Shown here: piece after piece, positions 39,414 through 47,725 of the stretch | How the letters are laid out: every line of letters starts with the position of its first letter | How positions within the stretch are numbered: the first letter of the stretch is position 1 | From: Chloroflexota bacterium | GTDB lineage: Bacteria; Chloroflexota; Anaerolineae; Anaerolineales; Villigracilaceae | NCBI GenBank assembly: GCA_021787595.1 | Contig: JAJYLQ010000012.1 | Location: forward strand, 1 to 64,000 | Length of the DNA: 64,000 bases | Reading direction: 5' to 3' | The notes under the pieces: model-generated | Told to the model about the DNA's origin: nothing | Databases searched by the model: none | The model's input: only the letters and a program-made list of their open reading frames with translations | Position numbers and translations under genes: made by a program

Positions 39414-40034
39414 ATGGACACAACCAATACTTCTCCGCTGCAGTCTGGAAACGCAAAAGAAGCTGAAATACACGGAAAAAAATTCTGGCCGCGAGCGGGA
39501 GCCTTTTTGGTTGATTATCTTGCCATTGGCGTCTTATACATACCCACTCGATTTTGGTCTTTGGCCATATTGGGGGTTATCTTTTCCGCCATCACTCCTC
39601 TAAGCGGTAAGAGTTACTATTTGGTGCAATCCAGCTCACCATGGGTCGGCTATGTGATCGGAATACTACAAACCGTCGTTTACTTCGGTGTGTTTGAATG
39701 GCTTTTTGGCAGAACAATTGGAAAGATCATCTTCAGAATGCGCGTCATTGACAACAGCGGGGATTCTTGTAATCTAAAACAAGCATTTATTCGATCTGTC
39801 TACAGGCTAATAGACGGTCTCTTCTTCGGCATTGTCGCCTATAGCTATATGAAGCCTCCTGCTTACCAAAGACTCGGTGATCGGAAGGCTTCTACGGTTG
39901 TGGTATCGTCAAATGATGCTGCTGTCAAAAAGAATATTGTTTGGTGGAACTTTATTTTAGCGCTCGCTATATATCTGGCTGCCGAGAGCATGATCGTAAT
40001 GCTTGGAGCCTTGTTATATGTACACCCGACATAA
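39414..40034 (+). CDS. RDD family membrane protein
   Basis: This 206-residue protein belongs to the RDD family (named for conserved Arg-Asp-Asp). The N-terminus has FWPRAGAFLVDYLAIGVLYI (the RxxAxxxD helix), followed by two more membrane segments with FGRTIGKIIFRMRVIDNSGD between them, and an extra C-terminal helix. Roles vary and are mostly unknown; some members exchange ions. The gene is divergent from trxB, with a candidate operator-promoter upstream. Confidence 0.85.
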   Translation: MDTTNTSPLQSGNAKEAEIHGKKFWPRAGAFLVDYLAIGVLYIPTRFWSLAILGVIFSAITPLSGKSYYLVQSSSPWVGYVIGILQTVVYFGVFEWLFGRTIGKIIFRMRVIDNSGDSCNLKQAFIRSVYRLIDGLFFGIVAYSYMKPPAYQRLGDRKASTVVVSSNDAAVKKNIVWWNFILALAIYLAAESMIVMLGALLYVHPT

Positions 40035-40124
40035 TGAGCATTTGCTGGCGTTGATTCCCAGCGGCAGGGCATTTACGATAAATAGCGGCTAAGTCTTTCA
40101 GACAAAACGCGCCCTGCAGTTTAT

Positions 40125-41480
40125 TTAAACCTGGTCTGCTTCTTTATCCGTAGCCTTCAATGCTTCATCCAGCACCTCGAAGCCTTCCTGGAGTTGTTCT
40201 TCCGTGATAATCAACGGCGGGATGATCAGCGCGGTGTGCCAGTGAATATCCAGATACAATCCATGATCGAAACAATATTTTTTGAACGCGGCCATCTCCG
40301 GGCTTGACCCGTTCCACGGCGCCATTGGCTCTTTCGTCTTTCGATCTTTGACCAATTCGATGATGCCGAACAGTCCAATCGAGCGGACATCGCCAACAGA
40401 CGGATGCGACTCGCCCAAATCGGTCAACATGCGCTTCAACACCGGACCCATGGCGGCCGCGTGCTCGACGATTTTATCTTCCCTCATCACGTTGATATTC
40501 GCAATCGCCGCCGCCAGCGAAATGGGGTGTGATGTGTACGTCAATCCCGATTTATACGCGACATCATCGAAGTGCGCCGCGATCTCCGGCTTCATCGCCA
40601 CCGCGCCCAGCGGCGCATACGCGGACGTGAGTCCTTTCGCCATCGTCATGATATCCGGCACAACGTTCCAATGATCCACCGCAAACCATTTTCCGGTGCG
40701 GCCAAATCCGCTCATCACTTCATCTGCAATCATCACGATTCCGTATTTATCGCACAGGGCGCGCACGCCTTGCAAATATCCTTCCGGCGGGACGATGATG
40801 CCGTTCGTGCCAGTGACCGATTCCATCAAGATGGCGGCAATCGTTTCCGGTCCTTCGTATCGAATGATCTCTTCGAGATGATTCAGATAATCGCGCGTGA
40901 AATCTTCATCCGAAATATTTGGGTTCGTTCGATGGAACGTTGAGCGATACCGATACGGGTCAAGGAAATGGACAACGCCTGGCATCAGCATCGGCTCCCA
41001 GGCTACACGCCGCGGGTCGCCAGTCGCAGCCATCGCGCCCGCTGTCGCACCGTGATAGGAACGGTAGCGTGACAAAATTTTGTATCGTCCCGTATAACCG
41101 CGCGCTAATTTGATCGCGTTCTCATTTGCGTCTGCGCCGCCGAGCGTGAACAAAACCTTCGTCAGTTTTCCGCCCGGCGAAACTTCCGCGACCATTTTGC
41201 TCGCCAGCGCGCGGACTCGGTTGGTCATACTCGGCGCGGTGTAAGGCAAAGCGCGCGCCTGCTCGACCATGGCTTCGATCACGCGTTCGTCGCCGTGGCC
41301 GATGTTGACGCACATGGTCATCGAATTGAAGTCAAGATAACGCTTGTCATCCACATCCCAGAAATAAACGCCTTTGGCGCGCTTGACTGGAATTGGATTT
41401 ACTTTCGCTTGCGCCGACCAGGTCCAAAAAACGTGTTCCTTCGAGAGCGGGAGAATTTCATCATCGGAAATGTCAAACAT
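40125..41480 (-). CDS. Class III aminotransferase (omega-amino acid:pyruvate type)
   Basis: This 451-residue PLP enzyme is a class III aminotransferase. It has FTLGGADANENAIKLARGYT (phosphate-binding), RYRSYHGATAGAMAATGDPR, IADEVMSGFGRTGKWFAVDH (Asp holding the pyridine N) and the PLP lysine in MTMAKGLTSAYAPLGAV. Length and motifs fit taurine- or omega-amino acid:pyruvate aminotransferases; the exact donor is not predictable. The ATG at 41480 (MFDISDDE) replaces an earlier in-frame start. It is divergent from the kinase-like gene at 41582. Confidence 0.9.
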   Translation of the reverse strand: MFDISDDEILPLSKEHVFWTWSAQAKVNPIPVKRAKGVYFWDVDDKRYLDFNSMTMCVNIGHGDERVIEAMVEQARALPYTAPSMTNRVRALASKMVAEVSPGGKLTKVLFTLGGADANENAIKLARGYTGRYKILSRYRSYHGATAGAMAATGDPRRVAWEPMLMPGVVHFLDPYRYRSTFHRTNPNISDEDFTRDYLNHLEEIIRYEGPETIAAILMESVTGTNGIIVPPEGYLQGVRALCDKYGIVMIADEVMSGFGRTGKWFAVDHWNVVPDIMTMAKGLTSAYAPLGAVAMKPEIAAHFDDVAYKSGLTYTSHPISLAAAIANINVMREDKIVEHAAAMGPVLKRMLTDLGESHPSVGDVRSIGLFGIIELVKDRKTKEPMAPWNGSSPEMAAFKKYCFDHGLYLDIHWHTALIIPPLIITEEQLQEGFEVLDEALKATDKEADQV

Positions 41481-41505
41481 GAATGCCTCATTTCCAAAAC
41501 ACAAC

Positions 41506-41529
41506 TCGTAAAACGCAATTGCGTTTTAC
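41506..41529. repeat. Palindrome CGTAAAACGCAATTGCGTTTTACG
   Basis: A perfect 24-bp palindrome at 41506-41529 lies between two divergent starts, followed by further 'cgttttacgttttgcg' units, a low-complexity repeat style also echoed near 46960-47000. It could be an operator but looks like a dispersed repeat. Confidence 0.5.
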
Positions 41530-41581
41530 GTTTTACGTTTTGCGTTTTGACTTTTGTTTTCAAATTATAATCCTCCATCCT

Positions 41582-42130
41582 ATGCAATCCTTTCCATTCA
41601 AACGCACCGTTGTCGTTGGCACGACCAGTTCGGGAAAATCCACGCTGGCGAAAAAGCTGGCAGACAAATTCAATTTGGATTTCATCGAACTCGATGCGCT
41701 TCACTGGGAGCCGAATTGGACCGAAGCGCCGGTTGACGTTTTTCGCGCCCGCGTCGAAGCGGCTGTGCGCGCCGATCGCTGGGTCGTCGCCGGGAACTAC
41801 CATACGGTGCGCGATATCATCTGGCCGCGCGCCGAAGCGATCATCTGGCTCGATTATCCGTTATGGACGATCGTCTGGCAGTTGACGCGCCGGACATTCA
41901 CGCGCTGGTGGGCAAGGGAATTATTGTGGGGAACGAACCGCGAAAATCTTTTGATCCATTTCAAACTCTGGTCCGACGATTCGCTTTATCACTGGCTGTT
42001 CAAAACGTATTGGCGGCGCAAACGCGAATATCCAACGCTGTTCAGCCAGCTGGAATATACCCACTTGAAAATCATTCAATTGAAATCGCCGAAAGAAGCC
42101 GGGGAATGGCTGAGGTCGGTGGAGCAGTAG
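41582..42130 (+). CDS. P-loop kinase-like protein (topology-modulation FlaR/adenylate kinase-like)
   Basis: This 182-residue NTPase has Walker A in VVVGTTSSGKSTLAKKLAD and the pattern FIELDALHWEPNWTEAPVDV and WVVAGNYHTVRDIIWPRAEA, followed by IIWLDYPLWTIVWQLTRRT. These are features of small shikimate/adenylate-kinase-like proteins often annotated as 'DNA topology modulation protein'. The true substrate is unknown. TATAAT at 41566-41571 is ten bases before the ATG, so the transcript has almost no leader. Codons upstream of 41582 come from a repeat and are excluded. Confidence 0.8.
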   Translation: MQSFPFKRTVVVGTTSSGKSTLAKKLADKFNLDFIELDALHWEPNWTEAPVDVFRARVEAAVRADRWVVAGNYHTVRDIIWPRAEAIIWLDYPLWTIVWQLTRRTFTRWWARELLWGTNRENLLIHFKLWSDDSLYHWLFKTYWRRKREYPTLFSQLEYTHLKIIQLKSPKEAGEWLRSVEQ

Positions 42131-42178
42131 TCAGTGAGCAGTAATCAGTGATCAGTGATTAGTGATCAGTGATCAGCT
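42129..42178. repeat. Short degenerate tandem repeat (GTGATCAGTNAGCAGT)
   Basis: Several copies of AGTGATCAGT / AGCAGTAATCAGT fill the space between two converging genes. Same motif family as 14452-14527 and 46405-46505. Confidence 0.75.
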
Positions 42179-42670
42179 TCGTTTGCGGAACCAGGCAATG
42201 ATTTGAGTAATCCCCAAAGCGGCAACGATCGCCGACAGGATCGCCCATTCGAAGTTGAATTGGAATTTCAACAACATCGCCAGGCTGGCCAACCCAAAGC
42301 CGGCCAGGGCCAGCAGGGAAATCCGGACGAGATGCCGCGTCTCGACGACGCGCCGCTCCTCGTCCGAGGCCGCGAAGCGCAGGCGATGCCTGAAATCGGT
42401 CAAATCCCATGCCGTGAGTCCGCCGATCGCGCCCGCGAACATCCAGCCGGGCGTGAAGTTCAAAAACCATAATCCAAAAGCCGCGGCGAGGAAATTGAAG
42501 ATCAAACCGATGTAAGCAAACCAGCGCCAGCGCTGCCACACGGCAAAAAGCCAGGCCGCGCCGAAGAGAATGATCCAGCGCGCGAACTGCGGCAGCCCGA
42601 ATTGCAGATAGCCCCACGCCAGCGAGCCTGAACCAATCACGATGCTGATGACGAGCGCAAAAAGAGTCAC
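42173..42670 (-). CDS. Membrane protein of the MoxR/DUF58 operon
   Basis: This 165-residue protein has about five hydrophobic segments (LFALVISIVIGSGSLAWGYL; WIILFGAAWLFAVW; FAYIGLIFNFLAAAFGLWFL; a middle soluble loop with DEERRVVETRHLVRISLL; WAILSAIVAALGITQIIAW). I do not recognise the family. It overlaps the DUF58 stop by four bases and is last in the operon, so it likely assists the same envelope function. Confidence 0.7.
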   Translation of the reverse strand: MTLFALVISIVIGSGSLAWGYLQFGLPQFARWIILFGAAWLFAVWQRWRWFAYIGLIFNFLAAAFGLWFLNFTPGWMFAGAIGGLTAWDLTDFRHRLRFAASDEERRVVETRHLVRISLLALAGFGLASLAMLLKFQFNFEWAILSAIVAALGITQIIAWFRKRS

Positions 42671-43941
42671 GGCCTGCCCCCCGTTTGGATTCGCCGCGCA
42701 AAGACGCGCCGCGCCGCCTGATCAAAAGGCTGGGCGACGTTCCAATCCATCACCTGGATTCCGGCGCGCTGGATTCGTTTCAGCATCAGGCCGCGCTCCA
42801 TGCGGACGACTCTCGCCGCCAACTGGACCTGGGGCTGGCGCGGCAAAAAATTTTCCTCGAACGTCACCGGGTCTGGACTCACGACCAAAACCTGATAGCC
42901 GCGCGCCCGCAGTTGGATGAGCGTCGAATAATCATCTTCGACCAGCGGGCTGACCAAAACGATTTGCGATTCGGGCGGGAACATGCGCGTCGGCAAGTAT
43001 TGCAGCCCCTCGAAAATCTGGCTCGCTCCCGGCGCGGCGTGGGACAGGGCGTGAAGAATCCGTTCCCGCTGCAACCTGCCATAGCCCGGCCATGTCCACT
43101 CAAGATATTGACCATAAACCAGCAAGCCGACTCGATTGCCCTGGGAAAGAGACGCGTCTGCGATCGAAGCCGCGGCCAACACGGAATGTTCGAATAAAGA
43201 ATGGCCGCCAACGAATAAGTTGGATCGCTCGCGGCCGTCCAGCACGATGCCCACATCCGCCACGCGTTCCTGCTGGAATTCATTGGAATATAAATCCTCC
43301 GCATGCCGCGCGCTGACCCGCCAGTTGATGTGCCGCGGCGAATCGCCATCCTGATAATCGCGCACGCCGAAGAACTCCACGCCCGCGCCGCCGACGCGCG
43401 CCGGGATCGTCCCGGCATAGACGCGCGTGCGCCGCGGCCGGATGGGAACCTGTTTGAGCCGCGCCACCGGTGGGAAAACAAATAATTGTCCGAAGGTGCG
43501 AATATCCCGGGCAACGCGCAAAATGCCAAGATGATCGCCCGCCTCGGCATGGATGGTTTCCAATGGAAAGCCGCCGCGCGGCCCGCGCAGTGTGTATTCG
43601 AAAGAGAAGCTCTTGTTTTTGGGCAGCGAAATCAAATGATGATTGCTTCCATCCTGCACGGCCAGGGCCGGGGATAAGACGTCCGCGAGGGCCAGTTCTT
43701 CCAAATCGCCGCCGGTGTTGGTAATCATCACGCTGACCTTCACAGGAGTTTGCGGCGCAACGCGCTCCGCACTCAACTCACGGCGGACCTCCAGCTCGAC
43801 CTCGTCCGGGCTGAACCAAAGTCCATAAAGTAAACACAGCAGCAGCGGAATCGTCAACGCGATCAACGCGCCGTGCAAAGCCACGAGTCCGGCGAGGAGC
43901 AGGAGCAGAATCAACGAACCGAGGAACCAGGCGCGAGACAT
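42667..43941 (-). CDS. DUF58 domain protein
   Basis: This 424-residue protein has two N-terminal membrane helices (FLGSLILLLLLAGLVALHG; LIALTIPLLLCLLYGLWF), a beta-sandwich region and the DUF58 core with the diagnostic VGGAGVEFFGVRDYQDGDSP and RHINWRVSARHAEDLYSNEF, leading into a von Willebrand A-like domain (VADVGIVLDGRERSN). It works with MoxR ATPases in poorly understood protein maturation or envelope systems. The start at 43941 lies just after a palindromic repeat; in-frame codons above it are repeat-derived. Confidence 0.88.
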   Translation of the reverse strand: MSRAWFLGSLILLLLLAGLVALHGALIALTIPLLLCLLYGLWFSPDEVELEVRRELSAERVAPQTPVKVSVMITNTGGDLEELALADVLSPALAVQDGSNHHLISLPKNKSFSFEYTLRGPRGGFPLETIHAEAGDHLGILRVARDIRTFGQLFVFPPVARLKQVPIRPRRTRVYAGTIPARVGGAGVEFFGVRDYQDGDSPRHINWRVSARHAEDLYSNEFQQERVADVGIVLDGRERSNLFVGGHSLFEHSVLAAASIADASLSQGNRVGLLVYGQYLEWTWPGYGRLQRERILHALSHAAPGASQIFEGLQYLPTRMFPPESQIVLVSPLVEDDYSTLIQLRARGYQVLVVSPDPVTFEENFLPRQPQVQLAARVVRMERGLMLKRIQRAGIQVMDWNVAQPFDQAARRVFARRIQTGGRP

Positions 43942-43945
43942 TCTT

Positions 43946-44004
43946 CTCGCCCTCACCCCTTTCCCCTCTCCCAAAATTGGGAGAGGGGCTGGGGTGAGGG
44001 CGAG
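43946..44004. repeat. Palindromic repeat at the MoxR/DUF58 junction, supplying the MoxR stop
   Basis: CTCGCCCTCACCCC (43946-43959) and GGGGTGAGGGCGAG (43991-44004) enclose CTCTCCC-aaaatt-GGGAGAG. The moxR stop codon (43953-43955) and its last 16 codons lie inside. Same family as 19300-19348 and 50594-50660. Confidence 0.85.
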
Positions 44005-44957
44005 ATCACCGGCACGGGCGTCTTCTCCATCACATCGCGGATGACATCGCCTGCCACCGATTGCGACATCCAATATTCGGGCTGCAGGATCAAACGATGG
44101 CTCAAAACCGGCGCCGCAAAACGTTTGACATCATCCGGAATGACATAATCGCGTCCATCGAGCGCGGCATGGGCGCGCGCCATTTTGAGAAACGCCAGCG
44201 AGCCGCGCGGCGACGATCCAACCGACACGCGGCGGTCTTTCCGCGTGGCGTGAACCAGCGCTGCGATGTAACTTTCGATGTCGGCGTCCACGTGCGCCGT
44301 CTCGACGATTTCACGCAAAGCCGGCAATTGCTTTGGTTTCAAGATCTGCCGGAGCGAGACTTCATCCTGCATCCGCTCGCGGCGCCGGCTCAAAATCTCC
44401 TTCTCCTCCTCCATGTTTGGATAACCAACGGCCAGCTTCACCATGAAGCGGTCGAGCTGGGCTTCGGGCAACGGGAACGTCCCCTCGTATTCAATTGGAT
44501 TTTGGGTTGCCAGCACGATGAACGGATCAGGCAAAGCCAGCGTTTCGCCTTCGAGCGTCACCTGTTTCTCCTGCATGGCTTCGAGTAAGGCCGATTGCGT
44601 CTTCGGCGAGGCGCGGTTGATCTCATCGGCCAGCAGGACATTCGCGAACACCGGCCCTTTACGCATTTCGAATTTATTTTTGTTGCGATTGAAAATATAA
44701 CCGCCAGTAATGTCGCCGGGCAAAAGATCGGGGGTAAATTGAATCCGCTTGAAGTCCAGGCCCAGAGCCGTGGCAAAACTGCGCGCGATCAGCGTCTTGC
44801 CGAGTCCGGGAAAATCCTCGAACAACACGTGCCCGCCCGCCAGCGCGGCCGCCATCACCATTTCCAAAAGGCCGCGCTTGCCAACCACCGCGCGCTCGAC
44901 CTCATCAATGACCTTTCGGCTCAATTCCGAGACCTCACGAATGTCCGCCATGTTCAT
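43953..44957 (-). CDS. MoxR family AAA+ ATPase, repeat-derived C-terminus
   Basis: This 334-residue ATPase has the MoxR pattern: VVGKRGLLEMVMAAALAGGH, Walker A variant LFEDFPGLGKTLIARSFA, PDLLPGDITGG, Walker B VLLADEINRASPKTQSALLE, and the MoxR-specific VTLEGETLALPDPFIVLATQ and NPIEYEGTFPLPEAQLDRF. The final residues (SPSPQPLSQFWERGKG) are encoded by the palindromic repeat, so the native C-terminus was replaced or extended. Partners are the DUF58 protein downstream and the two membrane proteins upstream. Confidence 0.92.
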   Translation of the reverse strand: MNMADIREVSELSRKVIDEVERAVVGKRGLLEMVMAAALAGGHVLFEDFPGLGKTLIARSFATALGLDFKRIQFTPDLLPGDITGGYIFNRNKNKFEMRKGPVFANVLLADEINRASPKTQSALLEAMQEKQVTLEGETLALPDPFIVLATQNPIEYEGTFPLPEAQLDRFMVKLAVGYPNMEEEKEILSRRRERMQDEVSLRQILKPKQLPALREIVETAHVDADIESYIAALVHATRKDRRVSVGSSPRGSLAFLKMARAHAALDGRDYVIPDDVKRFAAPVLSHRLILQPEYWMSQSVAGDVIRDVMEKTPVPVISPSPQPLSQFWERGKG

Positions 44958-45514
44958 TCTCCAAGTTGTGATTCAAGATAATCAACCGCTGCTTTTGGAT
45001 CCAGATCCAGGGCCGTTGGAACGGGACGCTGAAACGGATTGGCCGGGCGCGGATAATCCACGAAGGATGTGTTCAATCCCGCGTCGAGATATTTCTCCAC
45101 CGCTTCATCCCGGATCCCGGGCCGGCGCGTCTCCCCGGACATTTCGCCCAGCCGCCTAGCAATCGCGCCCAAACGATTGGCGGCCTGCCACTTGTAATAA
45201 TTTCCCTTACGGACACGGGCCAGCAGCACCGCCAGCATTTCGACCTGTCCATGTGCAAACCTGCGGTTGGACTCATTGCGCCGGCCCGGGCGCTCCACTG
45301 GAACGAAATTCGATAAAGCGATTACGAACACTCCGGTCAGCAGCAAAATCCATAAGAGCAATTGCGGGACGAGGGAATAATAAAATCGGAACACCCACCA
45401 TAAATAAGCCAGCGGCACGATGACCGTCTGGTAAATCACATCGCGCAGGAAAAAAGCCAGAACGGCCAAAAACAGAGTCATGCCTGCCAGCCCAAGCCAA
45501 CGCCGACGATACAT
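44954..45514 (-). CDS. Membrane protein of the MoxR operon
   Basis: This 186-residue protein has two hydrophobic segments near the N-terminus (WLGLAGMTLFLAVLAFFL and LVPQLLLWILLLTGVFVIAL) and a cytoplasmic helical domain with NRRFAHGQVEMLAVLLARVR and KWQAANRLGAIARRLGEM. No family recognised. The ATG at 45514 uses the last base of the upstream stop codon, and the stop overlaps the moxR start by four bases, so it is fully coupled to the operon. Confidence 0.75.
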   Translation of the reverse strand: MYRRRWLGLAGMTLFLAVLAFFLRDVIYQTVIVPLAYLWWVFRFYYSLVPQLLLWILLLTGVFVIALSNFVPVERPGRRNESNRRFAHGQVEMLAVLLARVRKGNYYKWQAANRLGAIARRLGEMSGETRRPGIRDEAVEKYLDAGLNTSFVDYPRPANPFQRPVPTALDLDPKAAVDYLESQLGE

Positions 45515-46383
45515 CACGCGGCCCCGCAAGCCTGCAGGATGGAATGGAGACAGGCCGCCGCTTCCTTGATATCAGCCTGATTGGATTGGCGGGCGCCATA
45601 ACGAACCGACTCGAATAAACGCGTCAGCCGTCTGACCGCATCGGCGGGCAGGCCGGCAGATTGCATCCGCTCTGCGAACTCGCGCGGCGTCATGGCTTCG
45701 GCGCGGCGCAATCCGCGCTTCTCGCCGACGACTTCGCTCATCCGCACATAGGACTGGATGATCACATCTTCCCAATCGCGTCCGGAGGCCAGATCGTCCA
45801 ACGAAGAGCGGGCAATCGCGGCAAAGTCGTTCAGCCGCGAAGACCGCCGGGGCCGGGAACGCGCCCAGTAACGGTAGCCGGCCCGGGTCAGGACAAGAAG
45901 CGCCAGCAGCACGCCCAGGCTGATGAGATAAATCATCCACGGCGCGATGGCGGGCGGCCGAAACTTCGCCGCCGCGGAAGCGGAATCCAGATTCAAGGCT
46001 GGCGATTCTCCCGGCGCAGCCTGCGCGTCCGAGCTGAAAGCCGGAAATCGAATCAGTTGGTAATGGAATGCAAGAATCAGGGCCAGGACGCCAAGTCCAA
46101 GGCTGATGGCCTGGCGGATGACGCGCTTACGGAGATCGGGCGGAAGCAGGTAGAAAAACAAAATAAAGCAGATAAAGAAGGCCGCCCAAAACAACAGGAG
46201 TTTCCAAAGCGGTATGTTCGTGATCACATTGGCCGCAGCGGGAATATTCAGCGGATACGAGGAAAAGCGCACCGGGAAGGACCGCGCCGGCTCGAATTGA
46301 ACATCGTGCAGGCTGGAAGCCAACACCGCCAATGCCGCCAGGGCAACGATTGAAAACAACAAGAGCCAGCGCTTCCGGTTCAT
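45514..46383 (-). CDS. DUF4129 domain membrane protein
   Basis: This 289-residue protein is the first gene of the MoxR operon. It has an N-terminal signal-anchor, two further helices ([35 protein letters not shown]), a fourth helix ([20 protein letters not shown]) and a C-terminal DUF4129 domain ([57 protein letters not shown]). DUF4129 is usually found beside or fused to a transglutaminase in MoxR/DUF58 clusters; the transglutaminase is missing here. Confidence 0.85.
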   Translation of the reverse strand: MNRKRWLLLFSIVALAALAVLASSLHDVQFEPARSFPVRFSSYPLNIPAAANVITNIPLWKLLLFWAAFFICFILFFYLLPPDLRKRVIRQAISLGLGVLALILAFHYQLIRFPAFSSDAQAAPGESPALNLDSASAAAKFRPPAIAPWMIYLISLGVLLALLVLTRAGYRYWARSRPRRSSRLNDFAAIARSSLDDLASGRDWEDVIIQSYVRMSEVVGEKRGLRRAEAMTPREFAERMQSAGLPADAVRRLTRLFESVRYGARQSNQADIKEAAACLHSILQACGAA

Positions 46384-46404
46384 GGTGACAAAATTTTACC
46401 ACCG

Positions 46405-46505
46405 GCAGAGTCAGTAATCAGTAAGCAGTGAGCAGTAGGCAGTAGGCAGTGAGCAGTAATCAGTAAGCAGTGAGCAGTGAGCAGTAAGCAGTGAGCAATA
46501 ATCGG
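46405..46505. repeat. Short degenerate tandem repeat (AGCAGTNAGCAGT)
   Basis: About thirteen copies of a 7-8 base unit (AGTAATC, AGTAAGC, AGTGAGC, AGTAGGC) run between the DUF4129 and DUF309 genes. It is the longest of three such tracts in the window. Confidence 0.85.
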
Positions 46506-46530
46506 CAAGCAGAGGTGATATACTGCCGCC

Positions 46531-46923
46531 ATGACCGCGAATGACTGCGACAAATCCTTACATCCCAAAGCCATCGAGGGGTTGCGCCTGTTCAATGCTG
46601 GAAGGTATTTCGAGGCGCACGAAGAGCTTGAAGCCGCATGGAAAGATGAAAGGGGAAAGATACGCGAGTTGTATCAGGGAATTTTGCAAGCTGGTGTTAC
46701 GTATCTGCACATCACGCGCGGAAATTATGCCGGCGCGATCAAAGTCTACGGACGAAGCATGAAGTGGCTTCGGGGTTGGCCGGAAACCTGCCGCGGCGTG
46801 AAGGTCGGACGATTGCGAAATGATTTGGACGCGGCTATCGAGGAAGTCAAGCGGTTGGGCGAAAAAAGAATTTCGGAATTCAATCGGGATTTATTGAAGC
46901 CGGTTGTTTGGAAGGAAGGTTGA
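46531..46923 (+). CDS. DUF309 domain protein
   Basis: This 130-residue protein matches the DUF309 family: [20 protein letters not shown] followed by [20 protein letters not shown] and [20 protein letters not shown]. The His and Glu residues of [10 protein letters not shown] are the conserved signature; function unknown. The ATG is only six bases after TATACT (46519-46524), suggesting a leaderless transcript. The next gene starts one base after the stop. Confidence 0.88.
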   Translation: MTANDCDKSLHPKAIEGLRLFNAGRYFEAHEELEAAWKDERGKIRELYQGILQAGVTYLHITRGNYAGAIKVYGRSMKWLRGWPETCRGVKVGRLRNDLDAAIEEVKRLGEKRISEFNRDLLKPVVWKEG

Positions 46924-46924
46924 G

Positions 46925-47131
46925 ATGGGAGATAAAGTAGAAAGTGAAGAAGTAAGAAGTAAAACGCAAAGCGCAAGAGCCGATTCGCAAAACGAAAAAC
47001 GCAACGAGCAAAAGCAGGAATTTATTTGTGATCGCTGCGGATATGAGATGTACGAGAAGAACTGCAAAGTGGTTTGTTCAAATTGCGGAAACCGGTTTGA
47101 TTGTTCGGATTTGAATTTGTATTTTGATTGA
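46925..47131 (+). CDS. Zinc-ribbon protein, 68 residues
   Basis: This short protein has a low-complexity charged N-terminus and a C-terminal zinc ribbon: FICDRCGYEMYEKNCKVVCS then NCGNRFDCSDLNLYF, with CxxC pairs at both ends. Such proteins are widespread small unknowns. It follows the DUF309 stop by one base and is probably co-translated. Part of the N-terminal coding sequence looks like repeat material (aaaacgcaaagcgcaa). Confidence 0.7.
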   Translation: MGDKVESEEVRSKTQSARADSQNEKRNEQKQEFICDRCGYEMYEKNCKVVCSNCGNRFDCSDLNLYFD

Positions 47132-47221
47132 TGGTGTTCGATAAGCGATATTCGTTATTCGAGATTCGGCTGCCGTTATTTGGGAATCGGAAAGTGGTAA
47201 AATAAAATTATAGAGGCGTCT

Positions 47222-47425
47222 ATGACCAACGTAACTTTAGATGAAAAAAAGTTCAAGACTTTGCTCAAAGAGACCTTGATCGAACTCTTTGAAGAACGGC
47301 AGGATTTGTTTTCTTCCATTATCATAGAAGCGTTGGAGGATATTGGGCTGGCAAACGCCATTCGCGAAGGGCGCGAGGACGATTTTGTAGGCAGGGAAGA
47401 AATTGATTCGATATTGAAGGGATAG
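47222..47425 (+). CDS. Putative antitoxin of a RelE-type module
   Basis: This 67-residue acidic protein (FKTLLKETLIELFEERQDLF, then LEDIGLANAIREGREDDFVG, REEIDSILKG) lies four bases before a RelE-like toxin gene. Its C-terminal 'IREGREDDFVGREEI..IL' pattern is like the toxin-binding tails of small antitoxins in such pairs. No DNA-binding domain is evident in the first part. Confidence 0.75.
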   Translation: MTNVTLDEKKFKTLLKETLIELFEERQDLFSSIIIEALEDIGLANAIREGREDDFVGREEIDSILKG

Positions 47426-47428
47426 GAG

Positions 47429-47695
47429 ATGCAGATCCTATTCGAGCGAAATTTCAGCCGCGACTTGAAAAAGATAAAAGATAAGCGAGTCCTGAAACGG
47501 GTGAGTGATGCAATTGCAGAAGCCGAAGAGGCTACTTCATTGAAAGGTCTTACAAATTTGAAGAAGTTGGAGGGCTTTAGTACTTATTACCGAATTAGGG
47601 TTGGAAATTACAGGATCGGCATCGAAGTTTCAGAGGGCAAAATCATTTTCGTTCGTGTTTTGAATCGCAAAGAAATCTACCGCTATTTCCCATAA
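47429..47695 (+). CDS. RelE/ParE-family toxin
   Basis: This 88-residue basic protein has the RelE/ParE pattern: ILFERNFSRDLKKIKDKRVL, LEGFSTYYRIRVGNYRIGIE and IIFVRVLNRKEIYRYFP. RelE proteins cut mRNA in the ribosome and ParE proteins inhibit gyrase; the Arg (YRIRVGNYRI) and C-terminal Tyr-Arg-Tyr residues favour the RelE side. It starts four bases after the antitoxin stop. Confidence 0.85.
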   Translation: MQILFERNFSRDLKKIKDKRVLKRVSDAIAEAEEATSLKGLTNLKKLEGFSTYYRIRVGNYRIGIEVSEGKIIFVRVLNRKEIYRYFP

Positions 47696-47725
47696 ATTGC
47701 AAACGAAAAAAGAAGGATAAATCTT

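Noticed and set aside
41506-41529. Palindrome as a definite operator for the aminotransferase/kinase pair
   Set aside because: The same 'cgttttacg' units continue in tandem beside it and occur as low-complexity sequence elsewhere, so a repeat is the simpler reading.
43942-44073. Upstream extension of the DUF58 protein (44 residues)
   Set aside because: The extra residues are encoded by the palindromic repeat and by the end of moxR; the hydrophobic anchor and natural start begin at 43941.
46405-46505. AGCAGT tract considered as a CRISPR array
   Set aside because: Units are 7-8 bases with no spacers, and there are no cas genes in the window.
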